This document shows, in pieces, positions 16,562 to 26,680 of a stretch of DNA of 33,493 bases. Both the position numbers and the translations under genes were made by a program. This stretch comes from JALEGB01 sp038530925 (GTDB lineage Bacteria > Pseudomonadota > Alphaproteobacteria > Rhodobacterales > Rhodobacteraceae): NCBI GenBank assembly GCA_038530925.1, contig JBCBCG010000016.1, forward strand, positions 1-33,493, given 5' to 3'. The notes beneath the pieces were generated by a model. The model worked only from the letters and a program-made list of their open reading frames with translations, was not told where the DNA came from and did no database searches. Position 1 is the stretch's first letter; the number at the start of each line of letters is the position of its first letter.

Positions 16562-17677
16562 GTGCTCGGCATTGAATCGAGCTGCGACGAGACCGCCGCC
16601 GCGGTGGTCGAGGCCGAAGTTTCAGACGGCGCGGTCGCGGCGCCTGGGCGGATTTCGTCGTCCATCGTCGCGGGACAAGAACGTTTGCATGCGAAATTCG
16701 GCGGCGTCGTGCCGGAGATCGCGGCGCGCGCGCATCTCGAGAAACTCGACGCGGTGATCGCGGAGGCGCTGCGCGCGGCGGGGCTCGGCGAAGGGCGCGA
16801 GGCGCTGAGCCGCGTGGACGCGATCGCCGCGACGTCCGGACCGGGCTTGATCGGCGGCGTGATCGCCGGCGTCGCCACGGCCAAGGCCGTGGGCGCGGCG
16901 GCGGGCCGCCCAGTGCTCGGGATCAACCATCTCGAAGGCCATGCGCTGACGCCCAGGCTGTCGGACGGGCTCAGTTATCCTTATCTGCTGCTTCTGGTGT
17001 CCGGCGGCCATTGCCAGCTGATCGCGGTGGAGGCGCTCGGGCGCTATCGCCGGCTCGGCGGCACCATCGACGACGCGCCGGGCGAGGCGTTCGACAAGCT
17101 GGCCAAACATCTCGGCCTCGGCTTTCCCGGCGGCCCGGAGGTAGAGCGCTGGGCCGCAAGAGGCGATCCGGCGCGGTTCGCCTTTCCGCGCCCGCTCGCG
17201 AGCCGGGGCGACGCGGATATGTCGTTCTCGGGCCTCAAAACGGCGGCGCGGCTGGCGGCGGACGCGCTCTCGGAGACGCAAGGCGGGCTTTATGACGAGG
17301 ATGTCGCCGATCTTTGCGCGAGTTTTCAGGCGGCGGCGGCCGAGAGCCTCGGCGCAAAGACCGCGATCGCGGCGCGCTTGTTCCTGAAAGATCGGCCGCC
17401 CGGGCCTTGCGGCCTGGCCGTGGCCGGCGGCGTCGCGGCGAATAAGACGTTGCGCGCGGCGCTGGAGGGCGTCGCGGCGGCGGAGGGGATGACGCTTTCG
17501 GCGCCGCCGCTCGCGCTCTGCACCGACAATGCGGCGATGATCGCATGGGCGGGGCTGGAGCGGCTGGCGGCGGGCGGGGCGTCCGATCCGCACGCCCTGA
17601 TCGCCCGCCCGCGCTGGCCGCTGGATGAGACGGCGTCGCCGTTGCTCGGCTCGGGCAAGCGCGGGGCCAAAGCCTGA
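16562..17677 (+). CDS. tsaD: tRNA N6-adenosine threonylcarbamoyltransferase (TsaD)
   Basis: TsaD transfers threonylcarbamoyl to A37 of ANN-decoding tRNAs, with TsaB and TsaE. The ASKHA-fold protein shows VLGIESSCDETAAA at the N-terminus, the metal-binding H-x3-H in NHLEGHAL, KFGGVVPEIAARAHLE, and VSGGHCQLIAVE in the ATP-binding region. About 371 residues result from the GTG at 16562, where family similarity begins. Other in-frame choices are TTG at 16508, which lies inside the upstream repeat, and a rare ATT at 16553, which has the best spacing from GGAGGG. No gpsA follows. Confidence 0.95.
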   Translation: MLGIESSCDETAAAVVEAEVSDGAVAAPGRISSSIVAGQERLHAKFGGVVPEIAARAHLEKLDAVIAEALRAAGLGEGREALSRVDAIAATSGPGLIGGVIAGVATAKAVGAAAGRPVLGINHLEGHALTPRLSDGLSYPYLLLLVSGGHCQLIAVEALGRYRRLGGTIDDAPGEAFDKLAKHLGLGFPGGPEVERWAARGDPARFAFPRPLASRGDADMSFSGLKTAARLAADALSETQGGLYDEDVADLCASFQAAAAESLGAKTAIAARLFLKDRPPGPCGLAVAGGVAANKTLRAALEGVAAAEGMTLSAPPLALCTDNAAMIAWAGLERLAAGGASDPHALIARPRWPLDETASPLLGSGKRGAKA

Positions 17678-17782
17678 GAGGAGGGCGCGCGCAACAAAGG
17701 ATGGCCAGACCTGCGCCGGCGCCCTTACCTGCGCTGCGAGCCCGCCGCAGCCGGCGGAGCGCTGAAAAAGGACGTTCGACCT

Positions 17783-18058
17783 ATGCTCTTCGCGGTGATC
17801 TGCATCGACAAGCCCGGCCATCTTGAGGTTCGCAAGGCGAACCGAGCTGATCATGTCGCTTATCTCAAAGAGACGGGCGTCGTGGCGCAGGCCGGACCGT
17901 TTTTGGCGGAGGATGGGGAGAGCATGATCGGCTCTCTCATCGTTCTCGACGTGGCCGACCGCGCGGCGGCGGAGGCGTGGGCGGCGAAGGATCCTTACGC
18001 CGCGGCGGAGTTGTTCGACCGCGTCGAGATCAGAGCCTGGAACCGCGTGATCGGCTGA
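17783..18058 (+). CDS. YciI family protein
   Basis: A 91-residue ferredoxin-like-fold protein. It has the family's N-terminal strand LFAVICIDKPG, the conserved His in NRADHVAYL, and the active-site-like acidic region WAAKDPYAAAELFD. The biochemical function of YciI proteins is not settled, although the His/Asp pair suggests catalysis. The ATG is preceded by AAAAAGGACG. It lies between tsaD and the EVE gene, all in the same direction. Confidence 0.9.
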   Translation: MLFAVICIDKPGHLEVRKANRADHVAYLKETGVVAQAGPFLAEDGESMIGSLIVLDVADRAAAEAWAAKDPYAAAELFDRVEIRAWNRVIG

Positions 18059-18174
18059 CGCATCCTTCCGCGTGACTGCGAACGGATCTTGTTTCGCGGC
18101 AGGTTCCTATTCGCCAGAGGGGCGCGCGCTCGTTATGACGCTGCTGGATTTCATCCGCATCCGGGAGCGCGCGC

Positions 18175-18591
18175 ATGGCCTATTGGCTTTTCAAATCCGA
18201 GCCGAACACCTTCAGCTGGGACGATCTCGTCGCCAAAGGGGCGAAGGGCGAGGAATGGGATGGCGTGCGCAACCATCTCGCCAAGAAACAAATGCAAGCG
18301 ATGGAGATCGGCGATCTCGGCTTTTATTACCACTCGGTCGATGAGAAACGGGTCGTCGGTGTTTGCGAAGTGATCGCCGAGGCGCATCCCGACAGCACGG
18401 ATCCGACCGGCGCTTGGCATTGCGTCGACATCAAAGCCGTCGCTCCGTTTCCCGAGCCGGTGACGCTGGCGTCGGTGAAGGCCGAGCCCGCGCTGGCGGA
18501 GATGATGCTGGTGAAGAACTCGCGGCTTTCGGTGCAGCCGGTGACGGAAGAGGAATGGGCGCGGGTCTGCGCGATGGGAGGGTATGCGTGA
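18175..18591 (+). CDS. EVE domain protein
   Basis: This 138-residue single EVE (PUA-like) domain starts with AYWLFKSEP and continues with EWDGVRNHLAKKQM, GDLGFYYHS and VVGVCEVI, all typical of the family. EVE domains bind modified bases in DNA or RNA, but the ligand here is unknown. The ATG follows GGGAGCGCGC. The threonine aldolase gene begins 16 nt after the stop if its GTG start is used. Confidence 0.93.
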   Translation: MAYWLFKSEPNTFSWDDLVAKGAKGEEWDGVRNHLAKKQMQAMEIGDLGFYYHSVDEKRVVGVCEVIAEAHPDSTDPTGAWHCVDIKAVAPFPEPVTLASVKAEPALAEMMLVKNSRLSVQPVTEEEWARVCAMGGYA

Positions 18592-18607
18592 TGGAGGAGG
18601 GGCGGTC

Positions 18608-19672
<1,065 letters not shown>

Positions 19673-19914
19673 CGGCGGAACGACGCCCCGCGCGCGGGCC
19701 TCTCGCTTCTGAAGACCGGTCGCAACACTGGCGGGTCGGGATCAAACGAAAAGAGCGCTGCGCGGAAAGCCCTTCTGATTTCGAGCCGATCGAAACGTGT
19801 TCGCGGCCATGGCGCTGTTCGATCGCTGCGAGGCGGCGGCGCTGGTCGAGGCGGGCGGGCGCCGCACATCCTCTGGTCACGGCGCTTAGGCGCGCGCGGC
19901 GATGGAGGCGGTTG

Positions 19915-21150
19915 ATGGCGGGGCGGGATCGCGAGGCCGGTTCAGAGGACACGGCGATGGCGCGGATCAACGCCGCGCTTGATCTCATCGAGGCGCGCGA
20001 TGCGGCGCTTCGGGCTTTCGTCGCGCTGGACCGCGCCGGCGCGAGGGCGCGGGCTCGAGCGCTTGACGCGGACCCTATCGAGGCGCGCGGTCCGCTTTAC
20101 GGGCTGCCCTTCGGCGTCAAAGAGATCATCGATCGCGCGGGACGGCCCGCCGGCTGGGGCTCAGCGACGCAAGCGGGGCGGATCGCGTCGGCGACAGCGC
20201 CTTGCGTCGCGCGGCTGGAGGCGGCGGGCGCCGTGGCGATCGGCGAGACGGTCTCAACCGAGTTCGCCCTCGGCGCGGCGGGGCCGACGCGCAATCCCCA
20301 TGACGCCGCGCGCACGCCGGGCGGCTCGTCGTCCGGATCCGCCGCCGCGGTCGGCGCCGGACTGACGCCTTTCGCCCTGGCGACGCAGACCCTTGGCTCG
20401 ATCATCCGCCCCGCGGCCTATTGCGGCGTCGTCGGCTACAAACCGCAGCGCGCGCGCATCGACCGGCGCGGCGTGATGCCGCTTTCCTCGCGCCTCGACA
20501 CGGTGGGCGTGATCGCGGCGAGCGTGTCCTTGGCGCAGGCGGCGGTGGAGGCGATGAGCCGGCCGATCGCGGCCGCGCCGCTGGCGGCGATCATGCGGCT
20601 TGAGCCTTGGTTCGACGCGCCGCTGGAGCCGGGAATGGCGGCCGCGGTCGACGCCGCGGCGGAGCGTCTCGCCGCGGCCGGCCCGCCTCTCACAGCGTTC
20701 ACAGCGCCAAACGCCGTGGCGGGCGAGCCGGCGGCGACGCATGCGATCCTCGCCCATGACGTCGCGCGCGGCCATGGCGCGCTCCTCGAGGCTGAGCGGG
20801 ACGCGATCTCGCCGGCCTTTCGCAGCGTCTTGGAGCAGGGCCTCGCGGTCAGCGACGAGACCTATCGCGAGGCGCTGTGCGCCGCCGAAGCGATCCAAGC
20901 CGCGCTGGCTGCTGCGGTTCCGCCCGGCGCCGTGATCCTCGCCCCAGCGGCCCTCGGCGCTGCGCCGCCCTTCGGGCCGTCCACGGGCGATCGCCGGCCG
21001 CAACAGCTGTGGACGCTGATCGACTGGCCCGCGGTTTCGGTTCCTGCGCTCTGGCGCGACGGCTGTCCGTATGGCGTGCAACTGATCGCGCGGCCCGGTG
21101 AAGACGCCGCGGCGCTGGAGGCGGCCGCACTCGCTTCAAACTTGCGTTGA
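19915..21150 (+). CDS. Amidase signature family hydrolase
   Basis: This is a 411-residue amidase signature protein. The Ser-cisSer-Lys triad is complete: Lys in PFGVKEIID, the cis-Ser in TPGGSSSGSAAAVG, and the nucleophile in TQTLGSIIRPAAYCG. The last motif is closest to amidases of the TQT-GS-IRPA type and not to GatA, and no gatB or gatC is nearby. The substrate is unknown. The ATG at 19915 has GGAGG 6 nt upstream; a TTG 3 nt earlier is less likely. The 242 bases between the aldolase and this gene hold no visible feature. Confidence 0.9.
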   Translation: MAGRDREAGSEDTAMARINAALDLIEARDAALRAFVALDRAGARARARALDADPIEARGPLYGLPFGVKEIIDRAGRPAGWGSATQAGRIASATAPCVARLEAAGAVAIGETVSTEFALGAAGPTRNPHDAARTPGGSSSGSAAAVGAGLTPFALATQTLGSIIRPAAYCGVVGYKPQRARIDRRGVMPLSSRLDTVGVIAASVSLAQAAVEAMSRPIAAAPLAAIMRLEPWFDAPLEPGMAAAVDAAAERLAAAGPPLTAFTAPNAVAGEPAATHAILAHDVARGHGALLEAERDAISPAFRSVLEQGLAVSDETYREALCAAEAIQAALAAAVPPGAVILAPAALGAAPPFGPSTGDRRPQQLWTLIDWPAVSVPALWRDGCPYGVQLIARPGEDAAALEAAALASNLR

Positions 21151-21237
21151 TGGGCGCGGCTTAGTCTCGACAGGATCGCAGCCGGCGCGGATGCTTCTCT
21201 CTCGTCGTTTCACCGAGTTTGACAGGCGCGAGACCGC

Positions 21238-21996
21238 ATGACGGAGGCGAGCGAAACCGAGACGAAGGCGACGCCGGCGGCTGAGCCCGCGCCTTCGCCG
21301 AAACCGCGGCGACGCCTCAAAGCGCCGCCGCCTATGGCCGCGCCCGTTCGCTGGCGCCGCGCCGCGCTGACTCTCTCGGCGCTCGCCTTGATGTCCGTCG
21401 GGTTTCTTGTGCTCGGCGCCGCGCTCGCCGATCGCGCGGCGAAAATCGCGCTCGCAGACGGCCCGCCGCCGCCCTTCTCGTCCTTGGCGGAGGCGCTCGC
21501 GGCGCCGCCGAGCCCAACGGGCGAGATCGCGCTGCGCGCGCAGCTCGATTTGCCGCGCGCCTACATCATCCGCGATGGGATCCGTGACGCTTTCGTCGCG
21601 CCGCTCTACGCGGAGACGGACCAACGGCCGGGCGACGAGGTCGCCGCGGTTCTGTTCGAGCCGAGCGGCGCGGCGCCGGACGCCGCCTTCGCGAATTGGG
21701 CGCGAGCCGCCGGACCGGCGGGCACGATCGTCGAGTTTCGCGGCGCGCCCGCGCGCGCCGGGCCGAGGACGCGGCGCCGCATCGCGGAGGCGCTGGAAAG
21801 CGAAGGGCTGACGCTGGCGCCGGACGCGGTGTTCATCGAGCCGTTCTTGGAGAGCCGGCGCCGCGAGCTCGCGCCAAGCGCCGCGCCGCTTGTGTTCGGT
21901 GGGCTGGTGATCGCCGCCGGCGCGCTGCTGGGCCTTTACGGCGCGCTCGCTCGTCCGCGCCGCCGCGGCGAAGGGACGCCTCGGGCCCCAGGCTAG
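21238..21996 (+). CDS. Unrecognised protein with two transmembrane segments
   Basis: I do not recognise this 252-residue protein. It begins with a charged, Pro-rich tail (1-40). One hydrophobic helix (about 43-62) and a second near the C-terminus (about 220-238) flank a soluble domain of some 150 residues, likely periplasmic. That domain has no cysteines and no motif I can name. The layout recalls SURF1, but the SURF1 signature residues are absent. Frame, codon use and the ATG support a real gene. It is convergent with metK. Confidence 0.7.
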   Translation: MTEASETETKATPAAEPAPSPKPRRRLKAPPPMAAPVRWRRAALTLSALALMSVGFLVLGAALADRAAKIALADGPPPPFSSLAEALAAPPSPTGEIALRAQLDLPRAYIIRDGIRDAFVAPLYAETDQRPGDEVAAVLFEPSGAAPDAAFANWARAAGPAGTIVEFRGAPARAGPRTRRRIAEALESEGLTLAPDAVFIEPFLESRRRELAPSAAPLVFGGLVIAAGALLGLYGALARPRRRGEGTPRAPG

Positions 21997-22017
21997 CGAC
22001 TTCGGCCAAAAGCAGCG

Positions 22018-22046
22018 CTTCGGGGCGTCGCGGCGACGCCTCGAAG
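22018..22046 (-). terminator. Terminator between the two-TM gene and metK
   Basis: CTTCGGGGCGTCG and CGACGCCTCGAAG pair over 13 bp, with one G-U, around CGG. On the minus strand the stem is followed by CGCTGCTTTTGG, so it best serves metK, which ends 38 nt before it; it may act in both directions. Confidence 0.65.
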
Positions 22047-22083
22047 TCAGCGCCGCCGCATCGCCCGAAACGAGCCCGCGCCT

Positions 22084-23265
<1,182 letters not shown>

Positions 23266-23277
23266 TCGTCGCCCTCC

Positions 23278-24693
23278 TTAGTAACGATAGGTTTCGGGCT
23301 TGAACGGACCGGCGCTTTCAACGCCGATATAATCCGCCTGGTCTTTCGAAAGCTCAGTCAGATTGGCACCAAGCTTTTTCAAATGCAGCCGCGCGACTTT
23401 CTCATCCAGCGCTTTCGGCAGCACGTAGACTTGGTTTTCGTAGTTCGCGTGGTTGGCCCAAAGCTCCATCTGCGCGAGCACCTGGTTGGTAAAGCTCGCC
23501 GACATCACGAAGCTCGGATGGCCGGTGGCGCAGCCGAGATTGACGAGGCGGCCTTGCGCGAGCAGCAGGATGCGCTTGCCGTCGGCGAATTCGATCTCGT
23601 CGACTTGGGGCTTCACTGGCGACCATTTCTGGTTCTTCAGCGCGCCGACTTGGATCTCGCTGTCGAAATGACCGATGTTGCATACGATCGCGCGGTCCTT
23701 CATCGCGCGCATGTGGTCGACCGTAATCACATCTTTATTGCCGGTGGCCGTCACGAAGATATCCGCCTTTGATGCGGCTTCATCCATAGTGACGACTTCA
23801 TACCCCTCCATCGCCGCTTGAAGCGCGCAGATCGGATCGATCTCGGTCACCATCACGCGGGCGCCGCCATTGCGCAGGCTCGCGGCGGAGCCTTTGCCCA
23901 CATCGCCATAGCCTGCGACCACCGCGGTTTTGCCCGAGAGCATCACATCGGTGGCGCGGCGGATGCCGTCGACCAGGCTTTCGCGGCAACCATAGAGGTT
24001 GTCGAATTTCGACTTGGTGACGCTATCGTTCACATTGATCGCTGGAAAGGGCAGATCGCCGCGCGCGGCCATTTGGCCGAGGCGCAGGACGCCCGTGGTC
24101 GTCTCTTCCGAGACGCCTTTCACGCTGTCGCGGATCTTGGTGAACCAGCCCGGCGAGCTGGCGAGGCGCTTTTGCATTTGCGCCTTCAGCACCTCTTCTT
24201 CTTCGTTCTCCGGGTTCGGCAGCACGGTCTCGCCCGCCTCCGCCTTCGCGCCGAGGATGATGTAGAGCGTCGCATCGCCGCCATCGTCGAGAATCATATT
24301 CGGCGCGCCGCCCTCGGCCTCGGGCCAGTCGAAGATTTTGTCGACGTAATCCCAATACTCCTCAAGGGTCTCGCCCTTTTTGGCGAAGACCGGCGTGCCG
24401 GCGTCCGCGATGGCCGCGGCGGCGTGATCTTGCGTCGAGAAGATGTTGCAGGACGCCCAGCGCACGCTGGCGCCGAGCGCTTCGAGCGTTTGGATCAGCA
24501 CCGCCGTTTGGATGGTCATGTGCAGACAGCCAGCGATCCGCGCGCCTTTCAACGGCTGCGCCGCGCCATACTCCTCGCGGCAGGCCATCAGGCCCGGCAT
24601 CTCCGTTTCAGCGATGGCGATTTCTTTGCGGCCCCAATCAGAGAGGCTGAGATCGGCGACGATATGGTCTGCGAGAGAGGCGTCGGCGGGCAT
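23278..24693 (-). CDS. ahcY: Adenosylhomocysteinase (AhcY)
   Basis: AhcY hydrolyses S-adenosylhomocysteine to adenosine and homocysteine, relieving product inhibition of methyltransferases. The 471-residue length matches the form with an insertion in the catalytic domain. The NAD-binding site is VAGYGDVGKGSAASL, the substrate region includes SKFDNLYGCRESL, and the C-terminus ends KPETYRY. The ATG has a purine-rich AGGAG about 8 nt upstream. It heads the ahcY-metK unit. Confidence 0.98.
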   Translation of the reverse strand: MPADASLADHIVADLSLSDWGRKEIAIAETEMPGLMACREEYGAAQPLKGARIAGCLHMTIQTAVLIQTLEALGASVRWASCNIFSTQDHAAAAIADAGTPVFAKKGETLEEYWDYVDKIFDWPEAEGGAPNMILDDGGDATLYIILGAKAEAGETVLPNPENEEEEVLKAQMQKRLASSPGWFTKIRDSVKGVSEETTTGVLRLGQMAARGDLPFPAINVNDSVTKSKFDNLYGCRESLVDGIRRATDVMLSGKTAVVAGYGDVGKGSAASLRNGGARVMVTEIDPICALQAAMEGYEVVTMDEAASKADIFVTATGNKDVITVDHMRAMKDRAIVCNIGHFDSEIQVGALKNQKWSPVKPQVDEIEFADGKRILLLAQGRLVNLGCATGHPSFVMSASFTNQVLAQMELWANHANYENQVYVLPKALDEKVARLHLKKLGANLTELSKDQADYIGVESAGPFKPETYRY

Positions 24694-25038
24694 GAGGGCT
24701 CCTAAACGGTCGGAAAGGAGAGCGCGCGGCGCGGCCGGCGGCGCTAGAATCAGCGGCGCGGCCCGGCGGCTCTAAACCGGCGCGGTATACCGAGTTCGCG
24801 GTGAGAAGCAAAACCAACGAGAGCCGGTAGGGCCGCTTGTCGCGCCGGGCGTTGAATTCCGCGGCGCTCGACAAGCATGGCGCGCCGGCGCTAGGTCGCT
24901 AAAGCGCTCGGTCGCGACGCGCCGCAACCGGCGCCGCTGCGATTCGGTCGCGCGCGCAGCGGCCTTCGCCTCGAGACGAAGGCTCGCTTTGCAAATGACT
25001 GGTTCGCCCTGTGACGATGGTTCGATGAAGACGCCGCT
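24694..25038. promoter_or_regulatory. 345-bp divergent intergenic region, ahcY / HD gene
   Basis: No credible gene is seen here. On the minus strand TTGCTT, 16 nt and TATACC (about 24786-24813) form a possible sigma-70-type promoter for ahcY. On the plus strand GCCTTCG and CGAAGGC form a 7-bp hairpin with an 8-nt loop (24962-24983), upstream of the HD gene. I looked for SAM-II and SAH riboswitch patterns and did not find one by eye. Confidence 0.35.
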
Positions 25039-25665
25039 ATGAAGAAACCCGCCCGCGCCTGGCAACGCATGTTGAGCGGACGGCGCCTTGACCTGCTCGA
25101 TCCGAGCGCCCTCGACATCGAGATCGACGACATCGCCCATGGTCTAAGCCGCGTCGCGCGGTGGAACGGTCAAACTCATGGGGAATGGGCGTTCTCGGTC
25201 GCGCAGCACTCAGTTCTCGTCGAGCAGCTCACCCACGCGCTGAAGCCGAAGGCGAGCGTAGGCGAGAGGCTCTACGCCTTGCTGCATGATGCGCCGGAAT
25301 ATGTCGTCGGCGATTTGATCAGCCCGTTCAAAGCCATGATCGGCGATCAGTATAAAGCGCTGGAGACGCGCCTGCTGGGCGCGACATTGGTGCGGTTCGG
25401 CCTGCCGCCGGAGCCGAGCGCCACGGCGCAGAAGCTGGTCAAGAGGGCGGATCGTCTGGCGGCGCATGCCGAGGCGGTGCAACTCGCAGGCTTCGAACCG
25501 GAGGAGGCGAACCGGTTCTTCGGCGCGCCGCCCGGCGACGCGATGGGTGATTTGCGCCTGACGCCGCAGCCGCCTGAGGAGGCGAAGGCGGCGTTTCTCG
25601 CGCGGTTCGCCGCGCTCCAGACGGCGCTCGAGACGGAAAGACCGGCGCGACGGCGCGCCATGTGA
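25039..25665 (+). CDS. HD-domain phosphohydrolase (YfbR-like)
   Basis: The 208 residues form a single HD domain. Metal ligands are visible in SVAQHSVLVEQL (His), LLHDAPEYVVGDL (His-Asp plus a conserved acidic cluster) and KRADRLAAHAEA (final Asp). The pattern fits small YfbR-like nucleotidases acting on dNMPs, but the substrate is inferred only from the family. The ATG start is supported by the conserved N-terminal MLSGRRLDLLDP. The Sel1 cluster begins 60 nt downstream. Confidence 0.85.
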   Translation: MKKPARAWQRMLSGRRLDLLDPSALDIEIDDIAHGLSRVARWNGQTHGEWAFSVAQHSVLVEQLTHALKPKASVGERLYALLHDAPEYVVGDLISPFKAMIGDQYKALETRLLGATLVRFGLPPEPSATAQKLVKRADRLAAHAEAVQLAGFEPEEANRFFGAPPGDAMGDLRLTPQPPEEAKAAFLARFAALQTALETERPARRRAM

Positions 25666-25725
25666 GGGCTCGGGACGAGACCGAGCGTTTCGCCGCGACG
25701 CGACCGAACGCAAAAGGAGGCGAGA

Positions 25726-26583
25726 ATGACAGCGCCAAGGCGGAGCACGCTGAGACAGACCACACCGGTCGGAGCTTCCAGGGCGGAAGTTCCGACAGCA
25801 GGCGTTTCGGCCGAGCGCCGCGCGCCTTCGGGGATCATCTGCGGCGCCGTGATCGCCGCTTTGGCCGCCGCTTTGGCCGCCCTCGCGCCCGCAGGCGACG
25901 TTATGGCGCAATCGCAAGGCGACGGCGCCGCCGCGCCCTTCGACCCGGCGGCCGCGGTGGCGCTCGATCGGTCCGATTGCGAGGCTGGCGACCCGGAGGC
26001 GTGCACCAGTCTCGGGGCCGCGTTCGAAGCCGGCGAAGGCGTTCGCGCCGATCCCGCCCGCGCCGCCGCGCTTTACCGCCAAGGCTGCGACGGCGGCGAC
26101 GCGTTCGGCTGCACCGCGCTCGCGTCGCTGTACGGCCAAGGCCGCGGCGTGCGCCAGGATGACCGGCAGGCCGCCGCGTATTACCGCCAGGGCTGCGACG
26201 CCGGCGAGTCCCTAGCCTGCGCCAACCTCGGCGTGCTTTACGCTCAAGGGCTTGGCGTTCAACAGGATTTCAATCGCGCCGCCACGTTGTTCAGCCGCGC
26301 CTGCGAGGATGACGAACCAATCGGCTGCGCCAATCTCGGCGCCGTGTTCTTCGAAGGCGTCGGGGCGGAGCGGGATCTGCCGCGCGCCGCGGACCTTTTC
26401 GGCGAAGCATGCGACAGCGGCTATGCGCCGGCCTGCAACAATCTCGGCTGGATGTATGAACAGGGCCTCGGCGTCGGCCGCAGCGCTCAACAGGCGATCG
26501 CGTATTACCGCGAAGCGCTGGAGTACGACCCCGAGCTCGGCCCGGCCTCGGAGAATCTCGATCGGCTGGGCGCGGCGCGCTGA
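25726..26583 (+). CDS. Secreted cysteine-rich Sel1-like repeat protein (copy 1)
   Basis: A 285-residue protein with an N-terminal extension, a hydrophobic signal segment (about 36-58, possible cleavage near VMAQ) and then Sel1-like repeats of about 36 residues. Five repeats carry a C-x7-C pair (for example CDGGDAFGC) with LG..Y..G.GV..D..AA between, as in Helicobacter cysteine-rich (Hcp) proteins, where each pair is a disulfide. The last repeat lacks Cys and ends YREALEYDPELG. The ATG follows AAAGGAGG. Role unknown; repeats of this type bind proteins or peptides. Confidence 0.88.
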   Translation: MTAPRRSTLRQTTPVGASRAEVPTAGVSAERRAPSGIICGAVIAALAAALAALAPAGDVMAQSQGDGAAAPFDPAAAVALDRSDCEAGDPEACTSLGAAFEAGEGVRADPARAAALYRQGCDGGDAFGCTALASLYGQGRGVRQDDRQAAAYYRQGCDAGESLACANLGVLYAQGLGVQQDFNRAATLFSRACEDDEPIGCANLGAVFFEGVGAERDLPRAADLFGEACDSGYAPACNNLGWMYEQGLGVGRSAQQAIAYYREALEYDPELGPASENLDRLGAAR

Positions 26584-26680
26584 CGGCGCTCGCGCAGTCG
26601 GGAAGTGACGCGCAGAAACACACTTTCTACGGGAGCTAGTCCTGTTAACATCGCGGAATCGGACTGGGGAGGGGCGGCCG

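Noticed and set aside
19673..19914. tRNA or small RNA gene in the gap before the amidase
   Set aside because: No cloverleaf, T-loop (GGTTCGAATC-like) or terminator could be found by eye.
19915..21150. GatA of the tRNA-dependent amidotransferase
   Set aside because: No gatB or gatC nearby, and the nucleophile motif TQTLGSIIRPA differs from GatA's GTDTGGSIR pattern.
21238..21996. SURF1 assignment for the two-TM protein
   Set aside because: Topology agrees, but the N-terminal GTWQ-type motif and other conserved SURF1 residues are absent.
24694..25038. SAM or SAH riboswitch upstream of ahcY-metK
   Set aside because: The gene content makes it likely, but I could not match the conserved cores of SAM-II or SAH elements on the minus strand. 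A covariance-model search would settle it.
24772..25140. 122-codon minus-strand ORF overlapping the ahcY upstream region and the HD gene
   Set aside because: It overlaps the conserved start of the HD gene and its protein has no family features.
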